A DNA stretch of 64,000 nt from Filosporella fistucella (Eukaryota; Ascomycota; Leotiomycetes; Helotiales): NCBI GenBank assembly GCA_030077755.1, contig JAQJZZ010000017.1, forward strand, positions 806,001 to 870,000. Reading direction: 5' to 3'. Position numbers and translations under genes: made by a program. Below, in pieces: positions 55,204 to 64,000 of the stretch; position 1 is the first letter of the stretch; each line of letters opens with the position of its first letter. The notes under the pieces are model-generated. The model searched no databases, was not told the origin of the DNA, and saw only the letters and a program-made list of their open reading frames with translations.

Positions 55204-55549
55204 CGGTCTTCCTGCCTCTACCATCTGATCCAAAACTACCCAACCCACAACCCTACCCAAAAGTATGTCCTTTTACCCTGCGCAACAATACTTCAAGGGG
55301 AGCTGCTTTATTCTCTTTTAGCTGACGCCATACTACACCACAAGGCAACGTGCCTCCTCCTGTTATCGCAGCCACTTCCATTCTGAAATCAAGACAAAAT
55401 GTTACTCTGCTCCCGCATGTTACTGTGCTTGCTTGCGTGATTTTACTCGCACAATTATGGATACCCAACACCAAACTTTGGCCCCTACCTGTGTGCACTG
55501 TCGTCTGTGGATTTCTCAACTGAACAGCTTTTCAAATGGCTGCTGACCT

Positions 55550-56376
55550 TATTGCTATAGTGATCACCCAATGTTCGCCCTTCTCATTGGACCTGATCGG
55601 CATCCCTTTCATCTCTGCAAAGTGTCTTGAGTTTGAAATCCGAATACTTCAGATCCTGGTTCCGTGAAAATCAAGATCTGCGCGGACGTGAATTTCCTGA
55701 ACTCAACCCTGAAAGTCTTGCCATCCTTGAATCCTGGCTAAGAATACGGGATCCATTCGGTATTGTGCGTAGATCTGGCCCGGCTTTCAGTACCGGTAGT
55801 CTGGCATTCATGGTTTGATCAAGCTTTACGTCATGGCATACAAGCTGAAGTTCTATGAGATTTCGGGCTTAACCAATAAGAGCTATTTCACAAGCGAAAT
55901 TGCCCCTGATAAGGGTGATATGATGGAAACAATAGGGATCTCGGAGTACAGCGCCTTGCGGAGATATCTGATCTCATTTCACAAAGAACAAGTAACCGAT
56001 CCACACTACCAGAAAACCAAAACCGAGCCAAATATGAGTTTCGACTACCGAACAACTGGACATTTTTTCTGAAGATAATAAGAAAGCTGAAATGGACAGT
56101 AATAATAGCAAAAGCCGTAGGGTGATTACGGAGGATGAAAGGCAGGAAGCAGAAGGACCTCCTTATCAGCAAATCTGCTGGTTCCACAAACACTTCCGTG
56201 GCGTCGTTCATCGTTGCAGAGATGTCGGCCATGAGTAGAACTGCACTTACCGAAGAATTGGGAACAGACCATCTAGATTCTCTGAAATAGATCAGGAGTA
56301 CGGGCTCTCTGACACAGATCAGACTGATATGTTCTCTGATACAGATGAGATGGACTTGCATCTCATCAGAAACTGA
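55550..56376 (+). pseudogene. BTB/POZ-domain gene, copy 2, multiply frameshifted
   Basis: MFALLIGPDRHPFHLCK starts a BTB domain at 55571 and runs into stops near 55628. The next frame continues SLKSEYFRSWFRENQDLRGR, EFPELNPESLAILESWLR, and ends at 55818. A third frame then gives LIKLYVMAYKLKFYEISGL and continues through SALRRYLISFHKEQV to 56072. A further shift joins IFSEDNKKAEMDSNNSKS and CWFHKHFRGVVHRC. At least three shifts are needed, so the gene is dead. It lies 350 bases downstream of copy 1 in the same orientation, consistent with a tandem duplication, but the two differ greatly in sequence. Confidence 0.7.
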
Positions 56377-57925
56377 AGAAACGTAGTGTTAACTGCATCA
56401 ACAAGTCAAGTACATCCCCAGCTTCCCCACACTGCAAGTCGACCCCTCCGGCAGAAGCTTTGCATCAAAAAGTTTCGGCCTCGAATCCACGAAACGCCCT
56501 CTCACTTACGATTTGAGAGTCCTACATACCTGGTACACCTAATCAAAACGAGGCCCAATTTCTTTATTGGCTGCGCAACCTCGATTTCCATACCAGCAAT
56601 ATGCAAAATCAATCAAAAAGTCCTCACCCGACAAACAATTCTTTTCACGAGTCATCAACGCTCAGATTCCTGTCAATCTTGCAAATTCCTTAAAACGACA
56701 CGCAAACGCCAAGAACAGCTTAGAAGATATTATTCTCCAGACACGGCGCGTGTCAGATATGAGGACCTAGTGTCAAAAAGCGATTCCATTCTACTTTCAG
56801 TGTTCAAAGTCCATTTTGACCTTTTTCCACAGACTCATATTCCTTCGATGCCTATCGGGAGGAGAAATGGAGCTCATGAAGGCATATTATGATTCTCATA
56901 CTGTCTTCCATGCTGCATGCAAGTATCTTTTTCGAGGCTAGAAAACAGACAGATAGGCTCTTCTAACAAAATTTCTTTCTCACCATCTCATTGCACACTT
57001 TGGAAAATAAGTCTACTACTATCGCGAGGTTGTGAGTGAATACTTGACCCAATATTCCTGAGTGGAAGCAGAAGAATCTAAAACACTACTTCCCAATGAC
57101 CATATATGAGTGTTAAGGTGAAACTATACACTAATCACACAACCAATCATTACATATAACATACGCAACAAAGCGAAAACACCCGGCCATCCTTTTAGTA
57201 AGGTGGAAAAATAATTGTTTTTAGACGTACCTCAAACCTAGCCCCAAATTTTTTGATACTCTTTCATTTAAGACAAACATCTAAAATCTGAATTTCTCAT
57301 AACGTTTTATATTATCAAAAATAGCATAATACACCTCTATAAATCTGCCACCATCACACATTTGAGCTTCCAATGTTCTCTTAGCACCAGGAAATTGTGA
57401 CGTAGTGAAAGAAAGGTAGCGGCCAGAGCTGTTTGCTTTGTAACTGGATTCTCTTAGAAAATAAATCTGGCTTGTCCCTCACGACTGGCAAGGGGATGCA
57501 CCTCTTCTCCTCAACAAAGATAGAAGATTGTATTGTCGCAAGGTGATACGTTTTGGGTTACCAGGTAGCGGTTTTTGGGGGAGATAATGGGTGTCCTCGA
57601 GGATGAGAAATTGCCGCTATATAGGGATGTTGTCTCCACACTTGAGTTTGATGTATCAGAATGCATACTACAACAATACCACTTCATAACATAGGAAATC
57701 AAATCTCAACACATTCTAACTATTAGAGAAGCATCAATGTCAGTACGATCTCATTCAGCATTATGATCCTCCCGTATCTATGAAAACAACTAATACACAT
57801 CCACCAACCCCATGTAAAATCAAAAACATCATGGAACGCAAGAGTTGAGACTGCTATGATGTGAAAAAAACGAGTAAACCACCGCACATGCGCCAGTAAA
57901 GACCAAGCTGCCCCCTAACCAGTAT
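56377..57925. other. gene-free interval, 1.5 kb
   Basis: No family motif or splice-supported gene. A plus-strand frame at 56386-56892 is open but has no recognisable domain and sits in the decay zone after the BTB copies. The remainder is AT-rich. Confidence 0.45.
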
Positions 57926-58628
57926 CTACTTCTTTGGTGGGTACTTGTTCTTGAACAAGTATCTGGAATCGTCAGTCTCAGTTCAACAGAAAAATAATTT
58001 GCTCTCCAGACAAAAGGACGAAGGAAAACTTACTGGCTCAAATAATAATCACCCACAGCAAACAACCCCACAACTCCAGTCCATGCACCCACAACCTTCC
58101 AGCTCAATTCGCCAGCGGCATACTTCCTATAAGCCCCAAATCCCAACCCAGCACTCAGCGCCACAACCGCAACCGCATTCCCGATGAATACAGGATTATC
58201 GGAATTAGCTTCCATTCTACCAGCAATCTTCTTCGCCTTGGCCTTAGCATCTTTCTCTGCTTTCGCAGCTTTCTCTTTGGAGGACGCGTAGACTTCTTTA
58301 GCCCTCGCTTCAGCGGCCGCGGCTTCACGCTCTAGGCGTTCCATTTGGGTATCGGTTTTGATCTCTTGGGATTGGAAATCTGAGGAGACGGTGTGGATGG
58401 ATGGGGTGTCGACGTCGATAAGGGAGGAGGCGGAAGGAGAGTCGCTGTGCTCTATCTCTGGGGGTGCGGGGGCACGTTTCTGGTGATGTGAGATTGTGAT
58501 TTTGTTTTGCTCTGAGGATTGATGGGAATTTTCCATCGTTATAGATGAAAATGCGCGGAAGAGAATCGTAAACATACCTCCTCATCGCTCTGTTGAGGTC
58601 CCTTGGAAGCTACTGCTGCGTACGACAT
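57926..58628 (-). CDS. mitochondrial outer membrane protein OM14-like
   Basis: Three exons, 58628-58578, 58509-58034 and 57962-57926, give 187 residues. MSYAAVASKGPQQSDEE is the typical fungal start, but it is on a separate 51-nt exon. Then come ASSLIDVDTPSIHTVSSDF, an Ala/Lys/Glu-rich coiled helix (about 85-120), two hydrophobic helices (VFIGNAVAVVALSAGLGFGA; VVGAWTGVVGLFAVGDYYLS) and the terminal YLFKNKYPPKK from a 37-nt exon. In yeast OM14 is a three-span outer membrane protein implicated in docking ribosomes for co-translational import. At exon 2 two adjacent AG acceptors exist; only the second keeps frame. The neighbouring MIA40 gene serves the same organelle. Confidence 0.75.
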
Positions 58629-59139
58629 CTTGGTTATTGTTCTGAGTGGAATTAGATGTTAATCTTGAGCTTTATAAACAGGAGATAGCTTACAAGAGAG
58701 AGTCTTGTGAAGAAAAGAGTGATCTGTTGATGAAATCTCGTGAGTGTGACCGGGAGATGTCGTGTGCTAGTCGTCGCATGTGAACAAAACCGGGTTCTTG
58801 TGGCTGGAGCTTGGATCGGCAAAGTGACGTATGCGGCTCTCTGGGTGGGTTTTTCAGAGCGATTTTCAGGACGAGAACAAGGTTGATTGGAGATTCAGGG
58901 GGTAAATATTATTGCAAGCAAATGTCAGATTTACCCCTGAATTATTTTTGAGTTCTTGCTTTTAATGCGTTCGGGTGGTTGTGAGATGCGGGAAGCAGTT
59001 ACTTGACAGACGTGACAAAGAGAGTCCATCAAGAGAACATCATTTAGGGTAGGAGAGTGTAATTCTTGTATTGTACATATTACGCCTGCCATGAAGTTTA
59101 TCTTTTGATACATCTTGTACAATAATCCATCGCCGACAT
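58629..59139. other. intergenic region between OM14-like and MIA40 genes
   Basis: 0.5 kb, promoter of the OM14-like gene and 3' region of MIA40. Nothing else recognised. Confidence 0.45.
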
Positions 59140-60123
59140 CTAGTTCGTTGTAGCATCATGGGCTGCCTTTGGCACCAAATCTCCACCTTCATCTCCTGAT
59201 TTTTGCGCAGCTTGAATAGGTGCCGCACTGCTATCTCTATGTGGTTCCTCTGCAGACGTCTTCTGCTCCGTTTGAGGAGCTGCCTCTTTGCTAACTGCTG
59301 GTGTTGATTCAGACTCTGCCTTTGGCGCATCTTCACCTGCTGCCTCTCGTTGCTGTGCTCGGATCTCCTCCTCGACTTCATCTTCATCCTCATCTAATTC
59401 TGAACCATACATCTCAGGATGTTGTCGGAAACAGTCTTGCATGCCCCTAAAACAGTCAGCATTGTCACCACAAATCTCTTCAGAACTCACTTGAACTTCT
59501 CTATACACTCAACTCCCTTAGGTTCCTCTTTGGAGTACACAAAGCAACTAAACGCAGCTCTAAATTCCTCTCCACAAGGTCCATGTGCCATTCCCCCAAG
59601 ACAAGGACAATCCCAATTAATCTCTCCAGTCTCAGGATTAAATGCACCCTGCTGATCAGCTTCCTCTTCCAAACCCTCCATGCCCTGCTCTTCCTCCTCA
59701 TCAGACACTTCATCTGCAGCAGCCATTTTCGATTCTGCAACTCGTTTCCTCTTCTCTTCCTCAGCTAACGCCTGTGCCTCTCTCTGTCTTTTCTCCTCGA
59801 CAATCGCATCTAACGTCGGTTGTTTCGATTCCTGTACATGATGTATCGACTCATCCAATTTCTGAATCGTAGCTATTCCGCCATTAATTAGCCTTGCCCC
59901 TTCCCAGCTTTAAAAACAGCCTACCTTCCGGCTCCTCAGCAAACACATTACTCGTATTATAATAATACACTCCCGCACCAGCTAACGCCCATCTCGCCGC
60001 GCTACTCTTCCAACTCCTCGATTTCTGGGATGGTGGCGTGGTACTTAGGAGGCGACGGGAAGGGATATGTGTTCGGGAAGAGAGGATGCGCCTGGGAGCG
60101 GCTCGCACAGCGGATTTGAACAT
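59140..60123 (-). CDS. MIA40: mitochondrial intermembrane space import and assembly protein Mia40
   Basis: Three exons, 60123-59925, 59872-59491 and 59446-59140, give 295 residues. The Arg-rich N-terminus ([16 protein letters not shown]) is a matrix-targeting presequence, followed by a short membrane anchor ([13 protein letters not shown]) and a charged linker. The redox core has the catalytic CPC ([11 protein letters not shown]) and the twin Cx9C motifs [11 protein letters not shown] and CIEKFKGMQDC, the second completed by the second splice. The tail is acidic and disordered. Mia40 oxidises cysteine-rich precursors as they enter the intermembrane space, together with Erv1. An ATG 51 bases upstream would lengthen the presequence; 60123 is preferred because it starts directly with the basic helix. 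Confidence 0.95.
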
Positions 60124-60554
60124 TTTGGATAGGTGAGATTGTAGAGAGCGATGGATTGATTGCGTAGGTGACAAAGGAAAGAATGGGTTAGGACATCGGG
60201 AGCTGGGGAAGCTGGTTGTTTGGTAAGCACTTTGAGAGAGCTATTATTTTTTCGGCTTTGCCATTTACCGCCGAGAGCGGGAGGTCAGGTGATCTGGCAA
60301 CGACATGTCATTTCTACTGGACTTCTTGGGGCAAGAACAAGCTTTCTTGTGACGAAGTTATTGGATTCGTAAGTATAATTTCTTTCTTCGTGTTATTTCT
60401 GCGTTCTTATATTTTCATCTCTCTGTTTAGTTCAAAATGCGATGAATCATCATTACACGTTCATCTCTCTTCCGTTCTCCGGACGACTTCTACTACAAAG
60501 TGGGCATGAGATCTAAAGCTATCTCTCATCATCACCCTCAAATATCACTTCAAA
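60124..60554. promoter_or_regulatory. divergent promoter of MIA40 and thiamine pyrophosphokinase
   Basis: 0.43 kb between two starts. A GTAAGT-like donor near 60369 may mark a 5'-UTR intron of the pyrophosphokinase gene; no matching coding exon is present. Confidence 0.45.
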
Positions 60555-61328
60555 ATGGCGTCCCCACCACCCACCACTTGGCACCCGGCAGATATATTCT
60601 CTCCCTCCCCCAAATCCACCTCCCCATTCGCAATCCTAATCTTAAACCAATCTCTCAACCTCCCGTCCCCAATCTACAGCACCCTCTGGTCTCGCTCCCT
60701 CTACTGCCTCGCCGCAGACGGGGGTTCCAACCATCTACGTACTCTAAACACCACCTCTAGTCTCTCTCTCCCCCTGGATCTCATAATCGGGGATCTGGAT
60801 TCCATTACACCCGCCACAACAGAATATTGGAAAGAGAGGAATGTACCTATAATCCATGATTCCGATCAGGATTCAACCGATTTCACGAAAGGGGTTAGAC
60901 ATATCAAATCTGAGATAACGGAACCAGAGGATCTAGATATAGTAGTCCTAGGCGGCCTAGGAGGGAGAGTAGATCAGGGAATGAGTACTTTACACCATCT
61001 CTACACATTTCAATCTTCTCCCTCTTATTCCTCTGGACGGATGTATCTTCTATCCAGCGAAGCCGTCACCTTCGTTCTCAAAAAAGGGAAACATAAGATT
61101 TTGGTAAAGGAGATGTATGAGGGCATTGGATTAGGTAAACATGTTGGGATTATTCCGTTAAAGGAGCCGTGTAGGATTACGACCGAGGGTCTAGAGTGGG
61201 ATGTTAGGGATTGGGAGACGGGTTTTGGAGGACAGATTAGTACGAGTAATCATGTTAGGGAGGAGTGGGTGAGTGTGGAGACGACGGGGGATGTGTTGTT
61301 TACGATTGATTTGGTGGTTGGGAATTAG
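60555..61328 (+). CDS. THI80: thiamine pyrophosphokinase
   Basis: Single exon, 257 residues, close to the usual fungal length (about 250-320). The catalytic N-domain carries LAADGGSNHL (residues about 53-62), LIIGDLDSI (about 77-85) and DQDSTDFTKG (about 103-112), the family's magnesium- and ATP-binding acidic motifs. VLGGLGGRVDQGMSTLHHL lies at the start of the C-terminal thiamine-binding region, and the end has CRITTEGLEWDVRD and STSNHVREEWVSVETTGDVL. The enzyme transfers pyrophosphate from ATP to thiamine to make thiamine diphosphate in the cytosol. The start MASPPPTTWHPADIF is typical of fungal homologues. Confidence 0.95.
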   Translation: MASPPPTTWHPADIFSPSPKSTSPFAILILNQSLNLPSPIYSTLWSRSLYCLAADGGSNHLRTLNTTSSLSLPLDLIIGDLDSITPATTEYWKERNVPIIHDSDQDSTDFTKGVRHIKSEITEPEDLDIVVLGGLGGRVDQGMSTLHHLYTFQSSPSYSSGRMYLLSSEAVTFVLKKGKHKILVKEMYEGIGLGKHVGIIPLKEPCRITTEGLEWDVRDWETGFGGQISTSNHVREEWVSVETTGDVLFTIDLVVGN

Positions 61329-62244
61329 GGGTTCTTTTTGGTGGGTTGGATGGTGGTAGGAGACGGGTACGAGGGGTGGTGGAATCTATGGACTTATTAG
61401 GGAGGGTGAGAGACAGGATTCGGCTGTGGCTTTCTGGGCTAGGAGAGAAAATGGTATTTAGTAAATAGGCTGAACTGAAGTAGAGGATGTAAACTTGGAT
61501 CGGGAAACATGTTTCAGATGAGGGAGCTATGACGGGCGGGCATAAAAGAAGCCATGTCTAAGCTGAAGGCCCTAGATGGAAGGGCTATTATTCAGATCAG
61601 ATATCTTTTGGATGTGAAAAGAGCTGGGTAGACGGAGCTTGGAGGGTAGACTTAAAATAGACGACGAAAGCTCCAATAGAGTGAATAGAAAGCATGAAGG
61701 GTAACAAGTGCAAGAGATACAAAACCAATTATTAGATTCCTCATCCCAAAGAGTATACAAGTGACAAGATCTCACATAGAGAGCGCCTTACATAGATTTC
61801 GAATGAGAAATCCATCTCCAAGCAAGCACTGCACCTTAGCTAGACAAAGCCAGCCAGCACAGCTGAGGGAATAGAAATGCCTCCCGAAAATCTCGTATAC
61901 TCCCCGCATTGTATGCATCCCGAACGCATCTCACCAAACCAGACAAAGTCAAGACGTGATTAGTCATCCAATAGCATGTGAATCCGGGATATTCGGATTC
62001 CTGACTACCTCTGAGTTTAATAATACACTTGCTCCCCTCTATTCCTTAGACATATTTCTTCTCATTGTTCTTTCTGCAGAGAAATTCTTTGTCTAAAACT
62101 CAGTTGCTATCGTTGTCAGAATAACCAAAGGAACTCCGTGTATCCTTTACCCGTACCGAATAATGCATTTCCTCCAAAGAACGCCATGCTTTTCCCAAGT
62201 TTAAAATTTCAATCTATCCGGTGGCCGTAAGGAGAAGACTGTCT
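61329..62244. other. gene-free interval between convergent genes
   Basis: 0.9 kb with no coding frame of note and no repeat or RNA gene recognised. Confidence 0.5.
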
Positions 62245-62784
62245 TTATACAATCATTTCTTCTTCGCTCGTCTCCGTGAGACTTTCTTCCGTCTCCGAAC
62301 CGGTCTTTTGATCACCATCATCTCTCATATCCACCACATCTTCAGATACCTTGGTCATACCATTCGATACCTCATGAACTTCACTTGTACCGTCCACTGT
62401 ATGTATATGCCCATTACTCTGGCCAGCTTTCCAACTCTCTGCCAACTTTTCCAACTTTTCCTTCTTCAATTTCTCTCTCTCCAGCTTCGCAGCTTTCGCC
62501 GTCCTTCTCGCAACCCTATTATCCTGTACACGACCGATAGCAAGGATCTGGACCACAACCATCACGGCTGTATATCTCCAACATAATTGTACGTCGGCGT
62601 GCATATCGAGATAAGGTTTCGAGCCAGGGAGAGGTCCAAGGCTTTCCATGAATTGATGAGGAGAATGTGATACGGTAGGAGGCGGAGGCATCAGATGCGA
62701 TACAAAGGTATTGATGAGGTGGAGAATGAAGGCAGGGTTGAGGAGAATTGCAGGAAGCAGGTAGGTAGAAGTGAGTGTCGGCAT
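62245..62784 (-). CDS. small fungal membrane protein of unknown function
   Basis: Single exon, 179 residues. The N-terminus MPTLTSTYLLPAILLNPAFI leads into a hydrophobic segment ending at about 32, then MPPPPTVSHSPHQFMESLGP. A second hydrophobic segment, YTAVMVVVQILAIGR (about 74-88), follows. A charged coiled helix (KAAKLEREKLKKEKLEKLAE) and an acidic disordered tail end the protein. I cannot name a family, but the two-helix-plus-coiled-coil layout with a conserved-looking PPPP/ESLGPLPGS loop suggests an organelle membrane protein found across ascomycetes. The longer frame to 62814 starts with a non-ATG codon, so 62784 is used. Confidence 0.65.
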   Translation of the reverse strand: MPTLTSTYLLPAILLNPAFILHLINTFVSHLMPPPPTVSHSPHQFMESLGPLPGSKPYLDMHADVQLCWRYTAVMVVVQILAIGRVQDNRVARRTAKAAKLEREKLKKEKLEKLAESWKAGQSNGHIHTVDGTSEVHEVSNGMTKVSEDVVDMRDDGDQKTGSETEESLTETSEEEMIV

Positions 62785-64000
62785 TTTGAATGGAGAATCT
62801 GTTGATATCAGCACAGCAATGTCAATCTCAGCGCATGTACCTACAACGTATTCAGATCAAGCTCATTCCTTGAGAAAAATTGATATCGTTCTCGAATATT
62901 CTTTGCTTCGGGAGCCACAGCGGGATTTAAAGGTGCTGGGGTGTAGTAATTGCCTATCTTGAGCGTGTTCGTTGCGCAAGAGAGATAGAGATCGACTGTG
63001 CAACCTGCGTCTGCGTAACAGTCAAGTGTATTTCCGATGAGTGATTTCAAATTGGAATAAGGTATGCGGAAGACCCCGCTGTCTCATTAGACAGTGACGT
63101 TCGTGGAATTGGTGAGACTAGATGCCAAGGCGATTTCAGGCGGCGAGAAAAGATACTTTTTGTGGGAGAGGTCAATTGATGTAGGTAGAGGCGAAGACTT
63201 GTGATGCGAGATGTTCAGAAAGGAAGAGCGAAGAGGCAATTAGGTTTGATAGTGAAGTGGAGGAAGGATGTTTGCAGCAGCAGCATCAAGCATGTGGAAG
63301 TGGATGTGAGGGTGAGGGTACCTAGTTTGGTAGTGGGAACAAAGCGAGGTAACTCAGTACCTCAGTACTGGAGTGAGCTACAAAGTACGATACAAACCAG
63401 CAAAACATTGACCCAACCCAACCCACCCTACCTGGGACTTTCCAAAAACGGAAGCCATGCAACCGTATGAACCGTGCAACAGACACAGCCCAGTGCAGTG
63501 CACCAGTCAACCAAAGACGTGGACTGCATTTGACATGTGTCTTCGCCGGTCAAGAACTCAAGACTTTCCCCTACCGAGGTCGAGTAACAGCTGTGATACG
63601 AGGAAATCAGAAAATCAAGAAGTTAAAACCCCATCTATTTTGCGGGTACCAAGTACAGGTACTCTAGTATCATCTGTGCGTCGTTTTGGGCTTCAAAAAA
63701 GCATTTCCAGCACCTTTCCCAGCTGAGTTTGCTGTGAGGGTGTGGGCACTTTTGGGTATTTTTCAGGGTCCTGTCCCTGAAAATCGAAAGGCGGTGACGA
63801 TGAAGTCAACGAGTGGTGTGTGATGGGTGCGATTGAAGTGCGATTAAACTGCCTGTTGGTCTTGTCGGTGATTCAAGCCGCCGCCCGGCGATCAGAGAGG
63901 CGAAGCAAGCCACATTAGCCACTTTTAGCCACATCCGCCAAGAAGCCAAGCCCATTGACTTTGTTCTAGCCACGTTGAGGACTCAAGGCAAGGGAGTAAA
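62785..64000. other. gene-free right end of the window
   Basis: 1.2 kb without a supported gene. It holds a perfect 9-bp inverted repeat with a 6-base loop at 63760-63783 (TTTTCAGGG ... CCCTGAAAA). Several short frames near 63450-63730 have no family features. Confidence 0.45.

Noticed and set aside
56386..56892. 168-codon plus-strand frame after the BTB copies
   Set aside because: No recognisable domain, Arg/Lys/Thr-rich composition and location in decayed sequence; not supported as a gene.
60124..60174. Upstream in-frame ATG for Mia40
   Set aside because: It adds 17 residues before an already good presequence; possible but not preferred.
63760..63783. Perfect 9-bp inverted repeat with 6-base loop as a terminator or regulatory hairpin
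   Set aside because: One or two such repeats are expected by chance in 64 kb, and no gene end lies nearby.

Overview
This window is nuclear DNA of a filamentous ascomycete. Most genes carry several short introns (about 44-150 nt, GT..AG). The gene set is typically fungal: an APSES-ankyrin cell-cycle factor, Cho2, Nbp35, Mia40, WSC, DUF4470 and DUF7053 proteins, 2EXR and BTB family remnants. The family mix suggests Leotiomycetes (Helotiales, Botrytis/Sclerotinia-like), but that is inference from remembered family distribution, not a search. I see no tRNA, rRNA or CRISPR array.

Layout. 0-6 kb: a GNAT acetyltransferase, an LYR-motif protein and an MBP1-type factor. 7-14 kb: a disordered hypothetical protein, a small secreted cysteine-rich protein, a divergent kinase and a WSC protein. 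14-20.5 kb: a PL26-type exo-rhamnogalacturonan lyase divergently paired with a sugar transporter across a 0.9-kb promoter with clustered CreA-like sites, then a SnoaL-like protein. This pair looks like a pectin rhamnogalacturonan-I utilisation module. 20.8-31 kb: an accessory zone with a small membrane protein, a secretory-targeted Hsp70-NBD-like protein, a possible tiny gene, a 2EXR pseudogene, an APH-family gene, a frameshifted ankyrin gene and two copies of a decayed repeat. 31-36.5 kb: a DUF4470 protein and a SET-MYND protein. 36.5-41 kb: a gene-free stretch with a striking CCACTG array, then an unrecognised acidic protein with SUMO-type motifs. 41.8-50.7 kb: housekeeping genes NBP35 and CHO2 flank an unusual E2-like/F-box/RGG fusion. 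51.8-56.4 kb: a Prp3-C-terminal-like protein, a DUF7053 protein and two tandem broken BTB genes. 57.9-63 kb: mitochondrial OM14-like and MIA40, thiamine pyrophosphokinase and a small membrane protein.

Many gene models were rebuilt by splicing: I checked reading phase by hand across each junction. Several terminal or first exons are very short (7 nt in the DUF7053 gene, 15 nt in the small membrane protein, 37 nt in OM14-like, 60 nt in CHO2), and the SET-MYND finger only becomes complete with a 55-codon last exon. Decay (frameshifts, stops, repeats) concentrates at 23-31 kb and 54-56 kb; the other genes read cleanly.
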